Shown piece by piece: positions 51,623 to 60,820 of a stretch of DNA of 64,000 nt. The position numbers and the translations under genes were made by a program. The DNA is from Mycobacterium lepromatosis. GTDB lineage: Bacteria > Actinomycetota > Actinomycetes > Mycobacteriales > Mycobacteriaceae. The stretch is taken from assembly GCF_000975265.2 (NCBI RefSeq), contig NZ_CP083405.1:1054001-1118000 (forward strand), in the 5' to 3' direction. The first letter of the stretch is position 1. Each line of letters begins with the position of its first letter. The notes under the pieces are model-generated. The model did not search any database, was not told the DNA's origin, and was given only the letters and a program-made list of their open reading frames with translations.

Positions 51623-53376
51623 TAGTACTTCCGTTCTTTGGGCTCGTAGCGGGTCTGCACGACGGGTTTGAAATCCAGCGCGATATCGCTGAGCAGATCG
51701 GTGCCCTGCTTGTACGCCATAGTGTGGCGCATGTAGTTGGTGTCATCCCGATGCGGATAGTCTTCGCGGGCATGCCCGCCACGGGATTCCTTGCGGTTCA
51801 GCGCGCCCACCACCGTGACTTCGGCCAGTTCCAGCAAGAATCCCAGCTCGATGGCTTCCAACAAGTCGCTGTTAAAACATTTTCCTTTGTCGTGCACGGT
51901 TATTCGGGAGTACCGCTCCTTGAGCGAGTGAATATCGGTGAGCGCTTGCTTGAGCGTTTTTTCGGTACGAAACACCGCGGCATTGTTGTCCATCGTCTGT
52001 TGCAGTGCGCTACGAATATCGGCAACGCGCTCGTTGCCGCGCTCGGATAAGATGTTAGCTACCCAGCTGATGACTGTCTCCGCTGGGTTCGGTGGCATGT
52101 CGACGAAGTCGTGGGCTAAAGCATAACTGGCCGCTGCGATGCCGGACCGGCGACCGAAGACGTTGATGTCCAGCAGCGAGTTGGTGCCCAGTCGGTTGGC
52201 GCCGTGCACGGACACACACGCGCACTCCCCGGCCGCGTACAGGCCGGGGACGGTCGAGGTATTGTCCCGCAGTACATGCCCGGTCACGGTGGTCGGGATG
52301 CCGCCCATCACGTAGTGGCAGGTCGGGTAGACCGGGACCAACTCGTGGACCGGGTCTACGCCCAGATAGGTGCGGGAAAACTCGGTGATGTCGGGCAGCT
52401 TGGCTTGTAGCACCTCTTCGCCGAGGTGACGGACGTCGATGTAGACGTAGTCCTTATGCGGGCCAGCGCCGCGTCCCTCTAGGACCTCCAGCACCATTGA
52501 GCGGGCCACGATGTCACGCGGAGCCAGGTCGACGATCGTCGGGGCGTAGCGCTCCATGAACCGTTCGCCCTCGCCGTTGAGCAGCCGTCCGCCTTCGCCG
52601 CGCACCGCCTCGGAGATCAGAATGCCCAGCCCTGCCAGGCCGGTCGGGTGAAACTGGTGAAATTCCATGTCCTCCAACGGAAGTCCATTACGGAACACAA
52701 TCCCGATGCCGTCGCCTGTCAGCGTGTGCGCATTGGAGGTGGTCTTGTACATTCGGCCTGAACCGCCGGTCGCGATCACGACGGCCTTGGCGTGGAAGAC
52801 GTGAATATCTCCGGTCGCCAACTCGTAGGCCACTACCCCGGTGGCAACTGGACCGCTCGGGGTTTGGGTCAAGACCAAGTCGAGCGCGTAGAACTCGTTG
52901 AAGAACTCCACGTCGTGCTTGACGCAGTTCTGGTAGAGCGTCTGCAGGATCATGTGGCCGGTGCGGTCGGCCGCGTAGCAGGCTCTGCGGACCGGGGCCT
53001 TGCCGTGGTCGCGCGTGTGACCGCCGAAGCGGCGCTGGTCGATGCGACCCTCGGGGGTACGATTGAACGGCATCCCCATCTTCTCTAGGTCGAACACCGC
53101 GTCGATGGCTTCCTTGCACATGATCTCCACTGCGTCCTGGTCCGCGAGGTAGTCGCCACCCTTGACGGTGTCGAAGGCGTGCCATTCCCAGTTGTCATCT
53201 TCGACGTTGGCCAGCGCCGCGCACATGCCCCCTTGGGCGGCGCCGGTGTGACTGCGGGTCGGATAGAGCTTCGTCAAGACCGCTGTTCGCACCCGGGGGC
53301 CGACTTCTACGGCTGCCCGCATCCCGGCACCGCCTGCGCCGACGATCACCACGTCGTATCGGTGTTGCTGGATCAA
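51622..53376 (-). CDS. sdhA: SdhA, succinate dehydrogenase flavoprotein
   Basis: Oxidises succinate to fumarate with covalently bound FAD. 584 residues from TTG 53376, which aligns with the family N-terminus (IQQHRYDVVIVGAGGAGMRA) and follows a GAAAGG ribosome site 5 bases upstream. The frame stays open 93 codons further, but only through the overlapping sdhD. Visible: Rossmann GAGGAG, the FAD-linking His in SHTGAAQGG, the catalytic loop GEGERFMERY, an Arg in EAVRGEGG, and C-terminal ESRGGHAREDYPHRDD. Twenty bases separate it from the sdhD stop. Confidence 0.96.
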   Translation of the reverse strand: MIQQHRYDVVIVGAGGAGMRAAVEVGPRVRTAVLTKLYPTRSHTGAAQGGMCAALANVEDDNWEWHAFDTVKGGDYLADQDAVEIMCKEAIDAVFDLEKMGMPFNRTPEGRIDQRRFGGHTRDHGKAPVRRACYAADRTGHMILQTLYQNCVKHDVEFFNEFYALDLVLTQTPSGPVATGVVAYELATGDIHVFHAKAVVIATGGSGRMYKTTSNAHTLTGDGIGIVFRNGLPLEDMEFHQFHPTGLAGLGILISEAVRGEGGRLLNGEGERFMERYAPTIVDLAPRDIVARSMVLEVLEGRGAGPHKDYVYIDVRHLGEEVLQAKLPDITEFSRTYLGVDPVHELVPVYPTCHYVMGGIPTTVTGHVLRDNTSTVPGLYAAGECACVSVHGANRLGTNSLLDINVFGRRSGIAAASYALAHDFVDMPPNPAETVISWVANILSERGNERVADIRSALQQTMDNNAAVFRTEKTLKQALTDIHSLKERYSRITVHDKGKCFNSDLLEAIELGFLLELAEVTVVGALNRKESRGGHAREDYPHRDDTNYMRHTMAYKQGTDLLSDIALDFKPVVQTRYEPKERKY

Positions 53377-53396
53377 AGCTTGCCTTTCGCAGACTT

Positions 53397-53888
53397 TCAG
53401 GAGATGTTGGGGTCGAATGACAACAGCACGTAGCTGCCCAGCACCAGCGTGAACCCCGTCGACAACAGCAGCAAGCTGTTGAGCCAGAACCGCGTGCGGT
53501 CTTTGCGGCTGTAATCGTCGATGATGTTGCGCAGGCCGTTGCTGCCGTGGACTTGCGCCAGCCACAGTAGTGCCAGGTCCCAGAATCGCCAGAACGGCGA
53601 AGACCAGCGCTGCGCCACAAAGTTGAATTCGATGCGGTACACGCCGTTGTCCCACATCAGCATGATGAATAGGTGCCCGAACGCGAGGACCACTAGCGCG
53701 ACACCCGAGAACCGCATGAACAGCCAGGCGAACTTTTCGAAGTTGGGGATGCCGGCGCGTCGACGCGGTGAGCGAGGGTTGTCTAGGCTTGCGGGACGAT
53801 CGTAGCTACGCTGCCGCACCGGGGCGAGCTGGCCTCTTTGGTATGAAGGTTGAATTTGAGGGCTAAACTGAAGATCGGAGTTGCTCAT
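53397..53888 (-). CDS. sdhD: SdhD, succinate dehydrogenase membrane anchor
   Basis: Small membrane subunit that helps bind quinone and heme. 163 residues from ATG 53888, which overlaps the sdhC stop as ATGA; the longer frame to 53987 would run through sdhC. Compared with Rv3317 (~144) there are about 19 extra N-terminal residues before APVRQRSYDRPASLDNPRSP. Three helices follow: FMRFSGVALVVLAFGHLFIM, LALLWLAQVHGSNGLR and LLLLSTGFTLVLGSYVLLSF. The His in the first helix is a likely heme ligand. Confidence 0.92.
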   Translation of the reverse strand: MSNSDLQFSPQIQPSYQRGQLAPVRQRSYDRPASLDNPRSPRRRAGIPNFEKFAWLFMRFSGVALVVLAFGHLFIMLMWDNGVYRIEFNFVAQRWSSPFWRFWDLALLWLAQVHGSNGLRNIIDDYSRKDRTRFWLNSLLLLSTGFTLVLGSYVLLSFDPNIS

Positions 53889-54241
53889 CGGAAGTGCTCC
53901 CAAATTCGGAAGTGCTCCCACATGTGGATGCCAATGACTACCCCGGCTGGGACCAAGAGCAGCAAGAAGATGACGCCGATGATCCACAGCATCAGCCGCT
54001 GGTAGCGGGGGCCTTCAGACCAGAAGTCGATCAGGATGACCCGGATCCCGTTCAACCCGTGGAATACCACCGCGGCCACCAGGCCATACTCCATCAAGCC
54101 GACGATCGGGGCCTTGTAGGTGGAAAGCACCGCATTGTAGGTCTGCGGGTTCACTCGCAACATCGCAGCGTCCATTACGTGGACGAAGAGGAAGAAGAAA
54201 ATGGTCGCGCCGCTGATGCGATGCAGCACCCACGACCACAT
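53885..54241 (-). CDS. sdhC: SdhC, succinate dehydrogenase cytochrome b subunit
   Basis: Membrane anchor with three helices (ISGATIFFFLFVHVMDAAML; IVGLMEYGLVAAVVFHGLNG; LMLWIIGVIFLLLLVPAGVV) and conserved His residues for heme. From ATG 54241 (MWSWVLHRISG) it has 118 residues, six more than Rv3316, because the C-terminus is duplicated (MWEHFRIWEHFR). The frame is open upstream and the pre-Met sequence TTTYRGDPG is conserved in relatives, so the true start may be GTG 54346 or ATG 54364. A 21-bp perfect hairpin (54227-54273) covers the 54241 start. Stop overlaps sdhD. Confidence 0.88.
   Translation of the reverse strand: MWSWVLHRISGATIFFFLFVHVMDAAMLRVNPQTYNAVLSTYKAPIVGLMEYGLVAAVVFHGLNGIRVILIDFWSEGPRYQRLMLWIIGVIFLLLLVPAGVVIGIHMWEHFRIWEHFR
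53889..53924. repeat. 18-bp tandem duplication at the sdhC 3' end
   Basis: Two consecutive units begin CGGAAGTGCTCCCA and differ only in their last four bases. On the coding strand they give WEHFRIWEHFR, so the reading frame is kept and SdhC gains six residues. Confidence 0.9.
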
Positions 54242-54273
54242 ACCGGGATCTCCCCGGTATGTGGTCGTGGGTG
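54227..54273. repeat. sdhC: Perfect inverted repeat, 21-bp arms, 5-base loop, in sdhC
   Basis: Positions 54227-54247 are the exact reverse complement of 54253-54273; loop ATCTC at 54248-54252. In sdhC mRNA it spans codons PTTTYRGDPGMWSWV. With the short sdhC start (54241) the hairpin would bury the start codon and its upstream 30 bases. With a longer start it lies within the coding region. Confidence 0.97.
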
Positions 54274-54364
54274 GTCGCCGCCTGCGCGATGATGCTGTTA
54301 CTGGTCTCGATGTAGCCGGATCCGCGGGTGTCGCCGTTGTCCTCACCTCATTCAATACCGCCAT

Positions 54365-54634
54365 AAAAGTAGCTAGCCGGGTATTTGAGCTTAACGTGGC
54401 GAGAAGATGCACGGTACCAACAGGCCGATCCAAACTCGTGTGTGGAAAATGTCTCATACGGGCGAGTCCATGTGCTGAGTGCAAGCCGGTTGCTCCTGGG
54501 GAACCGTTATTCAGCTCGCCTACCGAAACTACGGCACACTTCCGCCCAGCAATTGGCTTAAGCTGCAGCGTGGTTGGAGTGTTGGTGACATACTGCCGGA
54601 GCCGTGGTTGTTGATCATCGATTAGAGTCGCCCG
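54365..54634. other. Spacer between sdhC and add; cdd and deoA absent
   Basis: In Mtb cytidine deaminase (cdd) and thymidine phosphorylase (deoA) lie here. Only 270 bases remain. A weak CAEC-containing read near 54470-54485 might be the zinc site of cdd, but this is too short to trust. The divergent promoters of sdhC and add must be inside. Confidence 0.4.
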
Positions 54635-55723
54635 ATGAGTACGCCATTGCACCTAGAAAACATCAAGCAAGCGCCGAAGGCCCTGCTGCATGACCACCTT
54701 GACGGTGGGTTGCGCACGGCGACTGTGCTGGATATTGCCGGCCAGGTCGGCTACGATAGACTTCCTGCTACCGATGTTGAGTCGCTAGAGGCATGGTTTC
54801 GCACTGCGTCGCACAGCGGCTCACTGGAGCGTTACCTAGAGTCGTTTTCGCATACCGTTGCGGTGATGCAGACGCCAGAGGCGTTACACCGCGTGGCTTA
54901 CGAGTGCGTGGAAGATCTCGCCGCTGATTCGGTGGTCTACGCCGAAGTCCGGTTCGCTCCAGAGCTGCACATCGACGAGGGGTTGTCGTTTGATGAGGTT
55001 CTCGCAAGCGTGCTGGCGGGTTTTGCCGACGGTGAAAGGGCTTGTGCTGCCGAGGGCCATGCTATTACAGTGCGTTGCTTGGTCACCGCGATGCGGCACG
55101 CGGCAATGTCGCGGGAGATCGCCGAGCTAGCGATCCGGTTCCGGGACAAAGGAGTAGTAGGATTCGACATCGCTGGTGCTGAGGCTGGGCACCCTCCGAC
55201 TCGGCACCTCGACGCTTTTGAGTACATGCGTAGCAACAATGCACGCTTTACTATTCATGCGGGTGAGGCGTTCGGGCTGCCATCCATCCATGAGGCTATC
55301 GCGTTCTGCGGCGCTGACCGGCTGGGCCACGGGTTGCGGATCGTCGACGACATCGACGTCGATCCTGGTGGTGGCATCCGTTTGGGCCGCCTGGCGTCGA
55401 TCTTGCGGGATAAGCGAATACCGCTGGAGCTGTGCCCCAGCTCGAACCTGCAAACCGGCGCGGTGACAAGCATGACCGAGCACCCGTTTGATCTGCTGTC
55501 CTGGGCACGTTTCCGGGTGACTGTCAACACCGACAACCGGCTTATGAGCGACACGTCGATGAGCCTGGAGATGCATCGCCTGGTGGAGGCGTTCGGCTAC
55601 GGCTGGAGCGATCTCGAACGTTTCACCATCAATGCTATGAAGTCGGCGTTTATTCCGTTCGATCAACGGTTAGCGATAATCGATGAGGTCATCAAGCCGC
55701 GGTTCGCGGTGCTGGTCGGGTAG
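54635..55723 (+). CDS. add: Add, adenosine deaminase
   Basis: Converts adenosine to inosine in purine salvage; cytosolic TIM-barrel zinc enzyme. 362 residues (Rv3313c ~365). Zinc and catalytic motifs present: HDHLDGGLR (residues ~18-26), TIHAGEAFG with the His and Glu, DRLGHGLRI, and NTDNRLMS with the catalytic Asp. Start ATG 54635 gives [20 protein letters not shown]. PunA, the next purine-salvage step, is also intact at 62411-63217. Confidence 0.97.
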   Translation: MSTPLHLENIKQAPKALLHDHLDGGLRTATVLDIAGQVGYDRLPATDVESLEAWFRTASHSGSLERYLESFSHTVAVMQTPEALHRVAYECVEDLAADSVVYAEVRFAPELHIDEGLSFDEVLASVLAGFADGERACAAEGHAITVRCLVTAMRHAAMSREIAELAIRFRDKGVVGFDIAGAEAGHPPTRHLDAFEYMRSNNARFTIHAGEAFGLPSIHEAIAFCGADRLGHGLRIVDDIDVDPGGGIRLGRLASILRDKRIPLELCPSSNLQTGAVTSMTEHPFDLLSWARFRVTVNTDNRLMSDTSMSLEMHRLVEAFGYGWSDLERFTINAMKSAFIPFDQRLAIIDEVIKPRFAVLVG

Positions 55724-55773
55724 CGGCAGCAGCAGAAAGCCAGTGGAGAACCGGAAGCTACGAGGTTTGGGGC

Positions 55774-56830
55774 ATGAACATTAAGTTGCCCCTGCCGGGA
55801 TTGATGTTGTTCACAGAATTTCAGTATGGATGGTTCTTCTTGTTCCTGCTCGCCGTGTTGGTAGTGGTGGGTGTGTATCTTGCTTTGCAGTTCACTCGGT
55901 GCCGGCAGGTTTTGCGATTCGCGAACATGGACGTGCTTAGCGCGTGTCGCGCCAAGCTGCTCCAGTCGGAGCCAGTATCTGCTGACGCTTCTGTTCGTCA
56001 CGTCGTTGGTGCTGTTGACGGCGGCCATGGCGGGTCCTATATCAGACGTTCGGATTCCGCTTAACCACGCGTTCGTGATGTTGGTGATTGATGTCTAGGA
56101 GTCGATGATCGCCACCGATGTCACGCCGAGCCGATTGGTCGCAGCGCAGCAGGCCGATAAGCAATTCACTGACGAGTTACCACCGGTTATCAACTTTGGT
56201 TTGGTCGAATATTTCGGCTGCCTTCTCTACTCTATCGGTTGCCCCGACGACGAGCTGTGGCGCTGTAAAGGTTACGATCGATAGCTTGTAGGCTGCTCCC
56301 GAAAACCGCAACCGGGGAGGGCGTTTTTGCCGTGCTGCAGGCGATAGCCTTGGTCGGCTCGCTGATGGGAGGCGGCGACAGTCCCTCACTCACGCGGATC
56401 GTCTTGGGGTCGGATGGCGCCACGAAAACGGACCCTTGGACCCCAACGGCCCCGCAGAGGGCTTTCACCGAGGCGCGAGCGATAAATCTGGCGGGTAGTG
56501 CAGATATCGACTGTCTTCTTCGGTATGCGCGGCGGCTCCGTCTTGTACAACAACGACGTCTTGTACAACAACGACGTCATTCCGGTTCCGGGGGACAATC
56601 AAACCTGCAGAAATTTGCGAGATCACTGACGGTCAGCCACTTCACGCTTACGATCTGGACTCGCTCAATCCGGTGTTATTCGCCCCTGCAGCGGCAGACC
56701 GGCTATGACACTGTAGTCGCTACGCAGCGGAGCCTGCAGCCTGCTGGGTGCGGTCGTCATGGCCGGCGTGTTCTGCAACCACAGGTTACCCTCCTGATCG
56801 ATCAGGTCAGAATTCGCTGGTTGACTTGAC
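55774..56830 (+). pseudogene. VWA-domain membrane protein remnant, copy 1 (Rv1481 type)
   Basis: Start ATG 55774: MNIKLPLPGLMLF, a first helix FFLFLLAVLVVVGVYLALQF, QVLRFANMDVL, then in other frames [32 protein letters not shown] (MIDAS region DxSxS mutated), LQAIALVGSLMGGGDSPSLT, RIVLGSDGATKTDPW and RQTGYDTVVA at the end. This is the VWA/BatA-like protein encoded beside the MoxR-type ATPase in mycobacteria. An 18-bp tandem duplication lies near 56540-56576. Tail-to-tail with a second, similar remnant. Confidence 0.7.
56540..56576. repeat. 18-bp tandem duplication
   Basis: The unit GTCTTGTACAACAACGAC occurs twice in a row within the VWA remnant (giving LVQQRRLVQQRR in one frame). Same length as the duplication at the sdhC end. 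Confidence 0.9.
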
Positions 56831-56849
56831 TAACGTCGCCAACCCGGTA

Positions 56850-57745
56850 GCGATGATTGCGGTGATGATGTTGAGACGCAGCCACCCGACACCGTGCGCG
56901 GTGTCCGATCTCACTCTGGATGACCTCCTAGCTTCAATTGAGTTCGCTGATGTTTGTGGCACTGTAGGACTTACCGCCTGCCAGCCGGGCGATTGTGGCT
57001 ATCTGCTCGGTTGATACTGGGCTAGCTACCCGTTGCTGGCCCAGCTTGCTGCGGCCGCCCCGCGTTCTGGACGCGATCGTCGAGATGGTCACCCCCTGGT
57101 CCCTTGCTTAGCGTGTCGCAGTGTACTCACCGTCGTGGGGATTGTTGGGATCTGGTGGCTTGTTTTACCGCCATCGACAAGAAGCATGATGCTGGCGACT
57201 GGCGGGGTATCGCCACCGGCTAATCCCGCGACTTCGATTGCATGCAGGGCGGTCAAGTGGCCCTACCGGTTGCAGTTCCGTGGCCAAACTGGAAGTTCTG
57301 CAACCCGTCAATGGTTGCATGGTGCCGCGCGGGGTCGGGGCATCAGCAGTGAGTGTTCCCATGAAGCCAATCAGCCCTAGATTGATGCCTGGTGTCAGCC
57401 TACTAGTGAACTCTTTGGTCGCCTTAAGCCTGTTGGGGTCGACGTCGGTTGCCTGCATCGGCTGTGAAATGTCGATAATCACTATGACGACGGCACGGTT
57501 GCGCCAGTATACGCATGTCGCGGGTGGGCGTAGCCAGCGCCACGGGCATCAGGGCCGGGCACAGCGGCGATACCACGATGGGAAGGTAGCCGCCACGGCG
57601 ACTGTGGTACCAATGCCTCGGTGAATCGACGTAGGCGTCATACTGTACGACGACATAGATGACGATTAGGGTCAGCGACACCAAACCGAACGGGAACATG
57701 CCCGTTCATTGGCATTCAAACAGCGGTAGCGGCCTGACTCCAGGA
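56850..57745 (-). pseudogene. VWA-domain membrane protein remnant, copy 2
   Basis: Leftward pieces match the same VWA family: FPFGLVSLTLIVIYVVVQYD (helix, near 57640-57699), [20 protein letters not shown] (MIDAS DISxP-), [20 protein letters not shown], and near the end IATIARLAGGKSYSATNISE. It is more like Rv1481 in the MIDAS part than copy 1. The two remnants converge at about 56840. Confidence 0.65.
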
Positions 57746-57834
57746 AGGGAAATTAGGCCTACCTTCTCGTTTGGCCAGCGGGTAACCGCCGGTGGACGCT
57801 GCCGTCAGACTCGCTGCGTTAGCAGAACCCACCT

Positions 57835-59106
57835 TCATTCGCGTCGTAGCCGCGACTCCACGAACTGTTCCAACTTCTCCCATTCCCGTACCGCCGCAGA
57901 ATAAGGGGCGACCGGCTTGTCAACTGCGCCGGGGTTTAACACATGGGCTACCAGCTTGCCCAGCGGCCGATTCGTTTCCAGCGCCGTGTCTACGGCGCTT
58001 TCCTCAGAGTACTGGCCGATATCGCGGAACAGCTCGACAGCCAGGTCCAGCTGGTCACGGTCCACGGCGTCCGGCCCATCGGCCAGGTCGTCGCTTAACC
58101 CGCTGAGCACGTAGATGTTGTCGTCGGTGATGTCGATTGCCAGCGAGCCGTCCGTGGCGGCGGTACGGATGTCGTCGTAGGTGCTCAGATCGGACAAGTC
58201 ATGGTCGTGCTCGTCGGCGAGGTAGCGGGCCAGCGCCCGCTCCGAGCTGAACACGCTGATCCGACCGTTGCGGCCCAGGAAAATTGGACGATCGTCCAGG
58301 TAGCAGCGCAGTGTGTAGAAAGTGCCGGCCCCCGTCATGATCCGGACCGGGTCGATACCCACCTGTAGCCAAAAGTCTTTGTGACTGCCCAGCAAGACGG
58401 TGTCGCCGGCCGTGTGGCCTTCGTCTTCGGTGTCGTCAAAATTGTTTGCCTGAGCGGTCGCGCTGTCGGCAGCGTACTCGTCGTCCGGCTCCACTGCCGG
58501 CTCGACGGGCTCCTCGGCTAGTTCGTCGGCGGCTTTGGCCGACATCGCAGCGTTGACTCCTGGGGTGCTGATGACCTTGTCAATCGCGCTCAGCACGTCG
58601 TCCCAGCTTCGCCCGATGACTTCGGCGATCGAGTTCCAGCGTTTCTGGCCGGATCTGCCGGTGAAATGCTCGATTCCGCCTGACACCATGCCCAGGCTGG
58701 GATTGCCGTTGAAGAATTTTGACACTGCGGGTAGCTCACATACCGACCCGATGGATGCCACGATCGCCAGTGTTGCTGCCAGCTTGGTCACCGACTCGGC
58801 GGTTGGCTTCTCGGCGACCAGCTCCTCGACAACGACCAGATCGAACTGTTTGTCCTCGCCAGGATCGAGCTTGTGTGCGTGAACGGAGGTCAGGTCTTTC
58901 CACGCGGGGTGGTCGACCAGATCGTTGTCGGAGTCGGTGCGCACAAATGCGACTAGGTCAGCGACTGTCTCACAGGCATACAGGTTGTCGTCTTTGCCCA
59001 GAAACGCCTCCCATTCATCACCGGCGTCGTGCCAGCGGGGTGCCCACACGGTGTAGCGATCACCAGCGGGCAGACTCAGGCGGATGGGCACGAGGTCTGC
59101 AACCAT
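57835..59106 (-). CDS. Conserved mycobacterial protein (Rv3311 type)
   Basis: 423 residues, almost the same length as Rv3311 (~420), from ATG 59106 (MVADLVPIRLSLPAGDRYTV). The sequence is acidic and lacks membrane helices and signal peptide, so cytosolic. N-terminal half: WAPRWHDAGDEWEAFLGKDD and repeated short LVAFVRT/LARYLAD-like motifs in two similar halves (residues ~20-75 and ~265-315, each with 'FLG..LxxFxSxxxLxxY' character), suggesting an internal duplication. A linker at ~200-250 is rich in E, A and D. No known function. Its survival amid decay suggests it matters. Confidence 0.85.
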   Translation of the reverse strand: MVADLVPIRLSLPAGDRYTVWAPRWHDAGDEWEAFLGKDDNLYACETVADLVAFVRTDSDNDLVDHPAWKDLTSVHAHKLDPGEDKQFDLVVVEELVAEKPTAESVTKLAATLAIVASIGSVCELPAVSKFFNGNPSLGMVSGGIEHFTGRSGQKRWNSIAEVIGRSWDDVLSAIDKVISTPGVNAAMSAKAADELAEEPVEPAVEPDDEYAADSATAQANNFDDTEDEGHTAGDTVLLGSHKDFWLQVGIDPVRIMTGAGTFYTLRCYLDDRPIFLGRNGRISVFSSERALARYLADEHDHDLSDLSTYDDIRTAATDGSLAIDITDDNIYVLSGLSDDLADGPDAVDRDQLDLAVELFRDIGQYSEESAVDTALETNRPLGKLVAHVLNPGAVDKPVAPYSAAVREWEKLEQFVESRLRRE

Positions 59107-59179
59107 GCGGCACAGAATAGCGGCAGCTCGCGCAGGTGTCGGATCTAGTCCACGGGTAGCTCAGCCAGCCGGTGATTAC

Positions 59180-60070
59180 CCGCCCCAGATGTCGGTAATT
59201 GCCGCAGCCCTGGCGACGTTACCCGTTTTTGGGCAGTCCCGTACGTTTGCTCCACCGTGAAAAGCATATTGTAGTGGCTGATCTGTTTGTTGTATGTCCC
59301 CGGCTACATATGTGCGCCATAGAACACAATGAGGATTTGATTGTGATTGGTGTTGTCGTGCTCGTCCCAAGGCCATAGTGAACAGGCTATTGTTGGCCAT
59401 CGGCTAGTTGGCGTTCCCGGAAAGGCAGCGGTTGAGCCAGGTGTCGGCCACCGCGATCGAGCCGCTATGCATGTTATGGCCGTCGTTGGGAATGACTGAA
59501 CGACACAGTCGGCATGCTGGCCGAGTTGCCCATCGGAAAGGCAGAGGACGGCACTGAGTTCGTTTCCGGTACATTGCTCAAGTTGACCCAGGTGCATGCT
59601 TGCTTTGGTACTTGCCTACAGCACACACTGGGGAACCGACTGCGGGCAAGCTTTCGGTGAATTCCATGAATTTTTGTAGCGGGTGGCGAGTAATTGTAGA
59701 GCCCAGGTTGGCCAGGGCGCCGCCATTAAGCGTGCATAGGTTTTTCCGCATCCCGAACGTGTCGTCGTCGAACAGAGCCGAGCAGTTCGGTTAGCTCGGG
59801 TGTGTCTCCGCGAATGCTTGGGCCATCATTACGCCGTTAGCGGCCAGCGCGTTGATGAAGGGAGCCGACCGGTTACCGATGACGTTGGCCTGCAAGTGGT
59901 TTTCTCCCACCACGACTACCACGTGTGCGGGGCCGGAAGGGTTGGCGTGGGGATGCCGACTTGAAAGACCAATGAGCAGCCCATCCGCCCGCACACCAGC
60001 ATGGCAACGAGCATCCGGAAGGCGCAAATACCCAGGCTCATTAGCCTTCGCAGGGGTCATTCGGAATATG
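59180..60070 (-). pseudogene. sapM: sapM secreted acid phosphatase remnant (Rv3310)
   Basis: Leftward: HVVVVVGENHLQANVIGNRS, APFINALAANGVMMAQAFAE, THPSE, NYLAL-type continuation, then VPDVSF-like, SIAVADTWLNRCL-type, WDEHDNTNHNQILIVFYGAH and the terminal AAITDIWG. These match SapM (~299 aa), the phosphatase that removes PI3P and blocks phagosome maturation in Mtb. The frame changes several times and the signal peptide is not intact. Same order as Mtb Rv3308-Rv3311. Confidence 0.78.
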
Positions 60071-60139
60071 TGGGCGGGGTTTACCCGCTTAGGGCAGGCA
60101 ACTAAGCGTGTCAGCTGGGCTAATTCCGATTGTTATACG

Positions 60140-60820
60140 GGGTCCAACCCTGTGGACATCCGTGCCATCGACCCCCGCTGGCCCGCCGACCGGCTGGCGG
60201 TGCTGCGGGACGAACACACCGGCAATGCTGTGTTCCGGTCGGCGTTGCGTGGATTGACGTTGATGCTGGTTACAGGGTTACTCAGGACACGCTTTGCGAA
60301 ACGTTTTCGATCCTCACGCCGCTGACTGAGATGCTGGACGTTCGGTTGACCAGACCGCCGCTGCTAGTTTCCGGTGTTGCGCGCCGGTCTGGGGGTATGG
60401 TCGATGAGGCGCATGTTGTGCTATTCGAAGCTCGGGTCGGGTTCGTCGGTTGCCTGTGATGAGGTGACTCATCAGCTGGTCCTGTATCTGGAATCGCTGC
60501 TCGACGACCTGACTGTTCAGCCGGTAATGGTTCCTCACCCAATGCTGGCTACCGGCGAGTCGATGAAACACACACACCACTGGCTGGTCTGTTGCTGAGT
60601 CGCTAGGCAACAGAGATCACCGTGCTCTGTGTGGTGGCTGCAGCGTAAGGCATTGCGAAAGTAGAGAAAACGGTAACAACGCACGATTATTCTCAGCACC
60701 GCCGTCGACAAAGGGCTCAACGAAGCAAAGTATATTGTGCCCGGTCTTGGCGACACCTACGACCGCCAATTCAGGCCCCCACTGACTCGTCTGAGAATTA
60801 CCACTGCCGCACTGAAGTGA
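60140..60820 (+). pseudogene. upp: upp uracil phosphoribosyltransferase remnant (Rv3309c)
   Basis: Plus-strand pieces of the 207-residue enzyme: PADRLAVLRDEHTGNAVFRS, ALRGLTLML, PLTEMLDVRLTRPPLLV, VLRAGLG, GMVDEAHVVLFEARVGFVG, a PRPP-loop remnant PMLATGESMKHT (normally DPMLATGGS), [28 protein letters not shown]. Several frameshifts. It converges on pmmB, whose stop is at 60798. Confidence 0.8.

Noticed and set aside
52227..52251. 9-bp stem inside sdhA (TCCCCGGCC/GGCCGGGGA)
   Set aside because: Explained by conserved GC-rich codons (PGLYAAG); short and expected by chance.
52688..53185. 165-codon arginine-rich minus-strand frame
   Set aside because: Shadow of sdhA in another frame, with typical R/H/P-rich composition.
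53377..53655. 93-codon in-frame extension upstream of sdhA
   Set aside because: It reads the overlapping sdhD in another frame. The conserved SdhA N-terminus begins at TTG 53376 after a GAAAGG site.
53889..53987. N-terminal extension of sdhD into sdhC
   Set aside because: ATG 53888 overlaps the sdhC stop as ATGA, the normal coupled arrangement; the extension lies inside sdhC.
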